Shown here: piece after piece, positions 63,380 to 64,000 of the stretch
Numbering within the stretch: position 1 is the first letter of the stretch
Layout of the letters: every line of letters begins with the position of its first letter
Assembly (NCBI GenBank): GCA_009760855.2
Contig: WPIO01000083.1
Location: forward strand, 778,001-842,000
DNA from: Cristatella mucedo
Lineage: Eukaryota; Bryozoa; Phylactolaemata; Cristatellidae
Reading direction: 5' to 3'
Length of the DNA: 64,000 nt
Position numbers and translations under genes: made by a program
The notes under the pieces: generated by a model
What the model saw: the letters and a program-made list of their open reading frames with translations, nothing else
The model's database searches: none
What the model was told of the DNA's origin: nothing

Positions 63380-64000
63380 GGTAGTCACTTTTGACAAGTT
63401 AGTTGGGCTACACTTACCCACTGTGGCAACCAGGATTTTCATCCGGGGGTGGGACAAGGCAACTGCAACATTTTTATGTAAGGGCAAGACACAGGAACAT
63501 TTGCATGTAGGTATAGCTAGACCCGAAACTAATGAAAGATTACAGCGCTATAATCATAGCATTTATTCGACACGAACTTGGCAGTTGCTCATGGAGTGGA
63601 ATTAAGACACAATTTTGTCGCTGGTGACGGTCGGGGAAGGGGGCATATGACTGGGAGGCGGCTAAGGTCGCAGCCTGGCAGGGGGGGGGGGGGGAATTAC
63701 TACCCTGGCTCCACCACGGCTTATACACACAAGCGTGACCCACTGCTTACACACACAGGCGCGACGGTAAACATTTTGACTGGAAACATGGCGAATCCAC
63801 ACACTCGCGCCATTTTGAGCAGCTGCTTCGCATGTGCCTACAGCTACGAGCTTCCAGGTGCGGCAGGAGCAGCACAGCACTTGTCTATCGCTGATGCCAC
63901 CGAGGCCCCCCTCCCCACCCACCAACCCACCCTCGGGCAAATTCTCGAGCATTCCTAGCTCGAAAGGGTAAAGGGGTGCCGTTGGGAGCAGGCTGCTGCC
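63380..64000. other. Window end without a recognised gene
   Basis: It contains a poly-G run at 63680-63693. No exon or repeat was identified. Confidence 0.4.

Overview
The window looks like part of an animal nuclear genome. It has split genes with GT-AG introns, animal-type housekeeping and glycosylation genes, tRNA-derived SINEs, LINEs related to the L2/CR1 group, Tc1-like and hAT elements, and many microsatellites. I cannot place it below Metazoa. The repeat mix and the transmembrane gene suggest an invertebrate, but that is an inference. No bacterial, organellar or viral gene set was seen.

Four host genes can be read. (1) About 5.6-7.0 kb, plus strand: an alpha-1,3-fucosyltransferase (GT10) whose main coding exon is intact and whose first exon is not identified. 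A broken partial copy with a CAG expansion lies at 10.8-11.1 kb. (2) 13.9-20.4 kb, minus strand: a complete five-exon AMMECR1 gene of 230 codons, in phase throughout, with one GC-AG intron. (3) 30.8-33.8 kb, plus strand: the 3' five exons of a small multi-pass membrane protein that I do not recognise. (4) 34.5-62.6 kb, minus strand: the last fourteen coding exons of PFAS (FGAM synthase, de novo purine synthesis). They cover about the C-terminal two thirds, including the glutaminase domain; the 5' exons are not in the window or were not recognised. Genes 3 and 4 end tail to tail about 740 bp apart. The fucosyltransferase and AMMECR1 also converge. The four genes share no evident pathway.

The rest is mostly repeats. 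LINE-A (L2-like, with (ATT)n tails) occurs at 8.5, 16.6, 21.8-24.95, 27.6-28.8, 50.2 and 54.5-56.4 kb. A second LINE (LINE-B) occurs at 13.0, 24.96-25.9, 26.6-27.1, 42.6-44.2, 46.0 and 46.7-48.1 kb. A third, diverged LINE (LINE-C) leaves 3' ends at 2.9-3.6, 45.0-45.35 and 61.0 kb. There are two tRNA-derived SINE families. One (SINE-A) ends in the same stem-loop as LINE-A and LINE-C, which points to a SINE-LINE partnership; the other (SINE-T) has a different tail. DNA transposons include Tc1-like relics (17.3-18.1, 38.8-40.1 and 53.6-54.2 kb), a SPIN-like hAT MITE with an almost perfect 8-bp target duplication (21.46-21.65 kb), and a 174-bp MITE flanked by TA (45.1 kb, second copy about 23.0 kb). 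A Ty3/gypsy integrase relic lies at 4.2-4.8 kb.

Exon boundaries were set by hand from protein similarity, splice signals and reading phase. Repeat edges are approximate.
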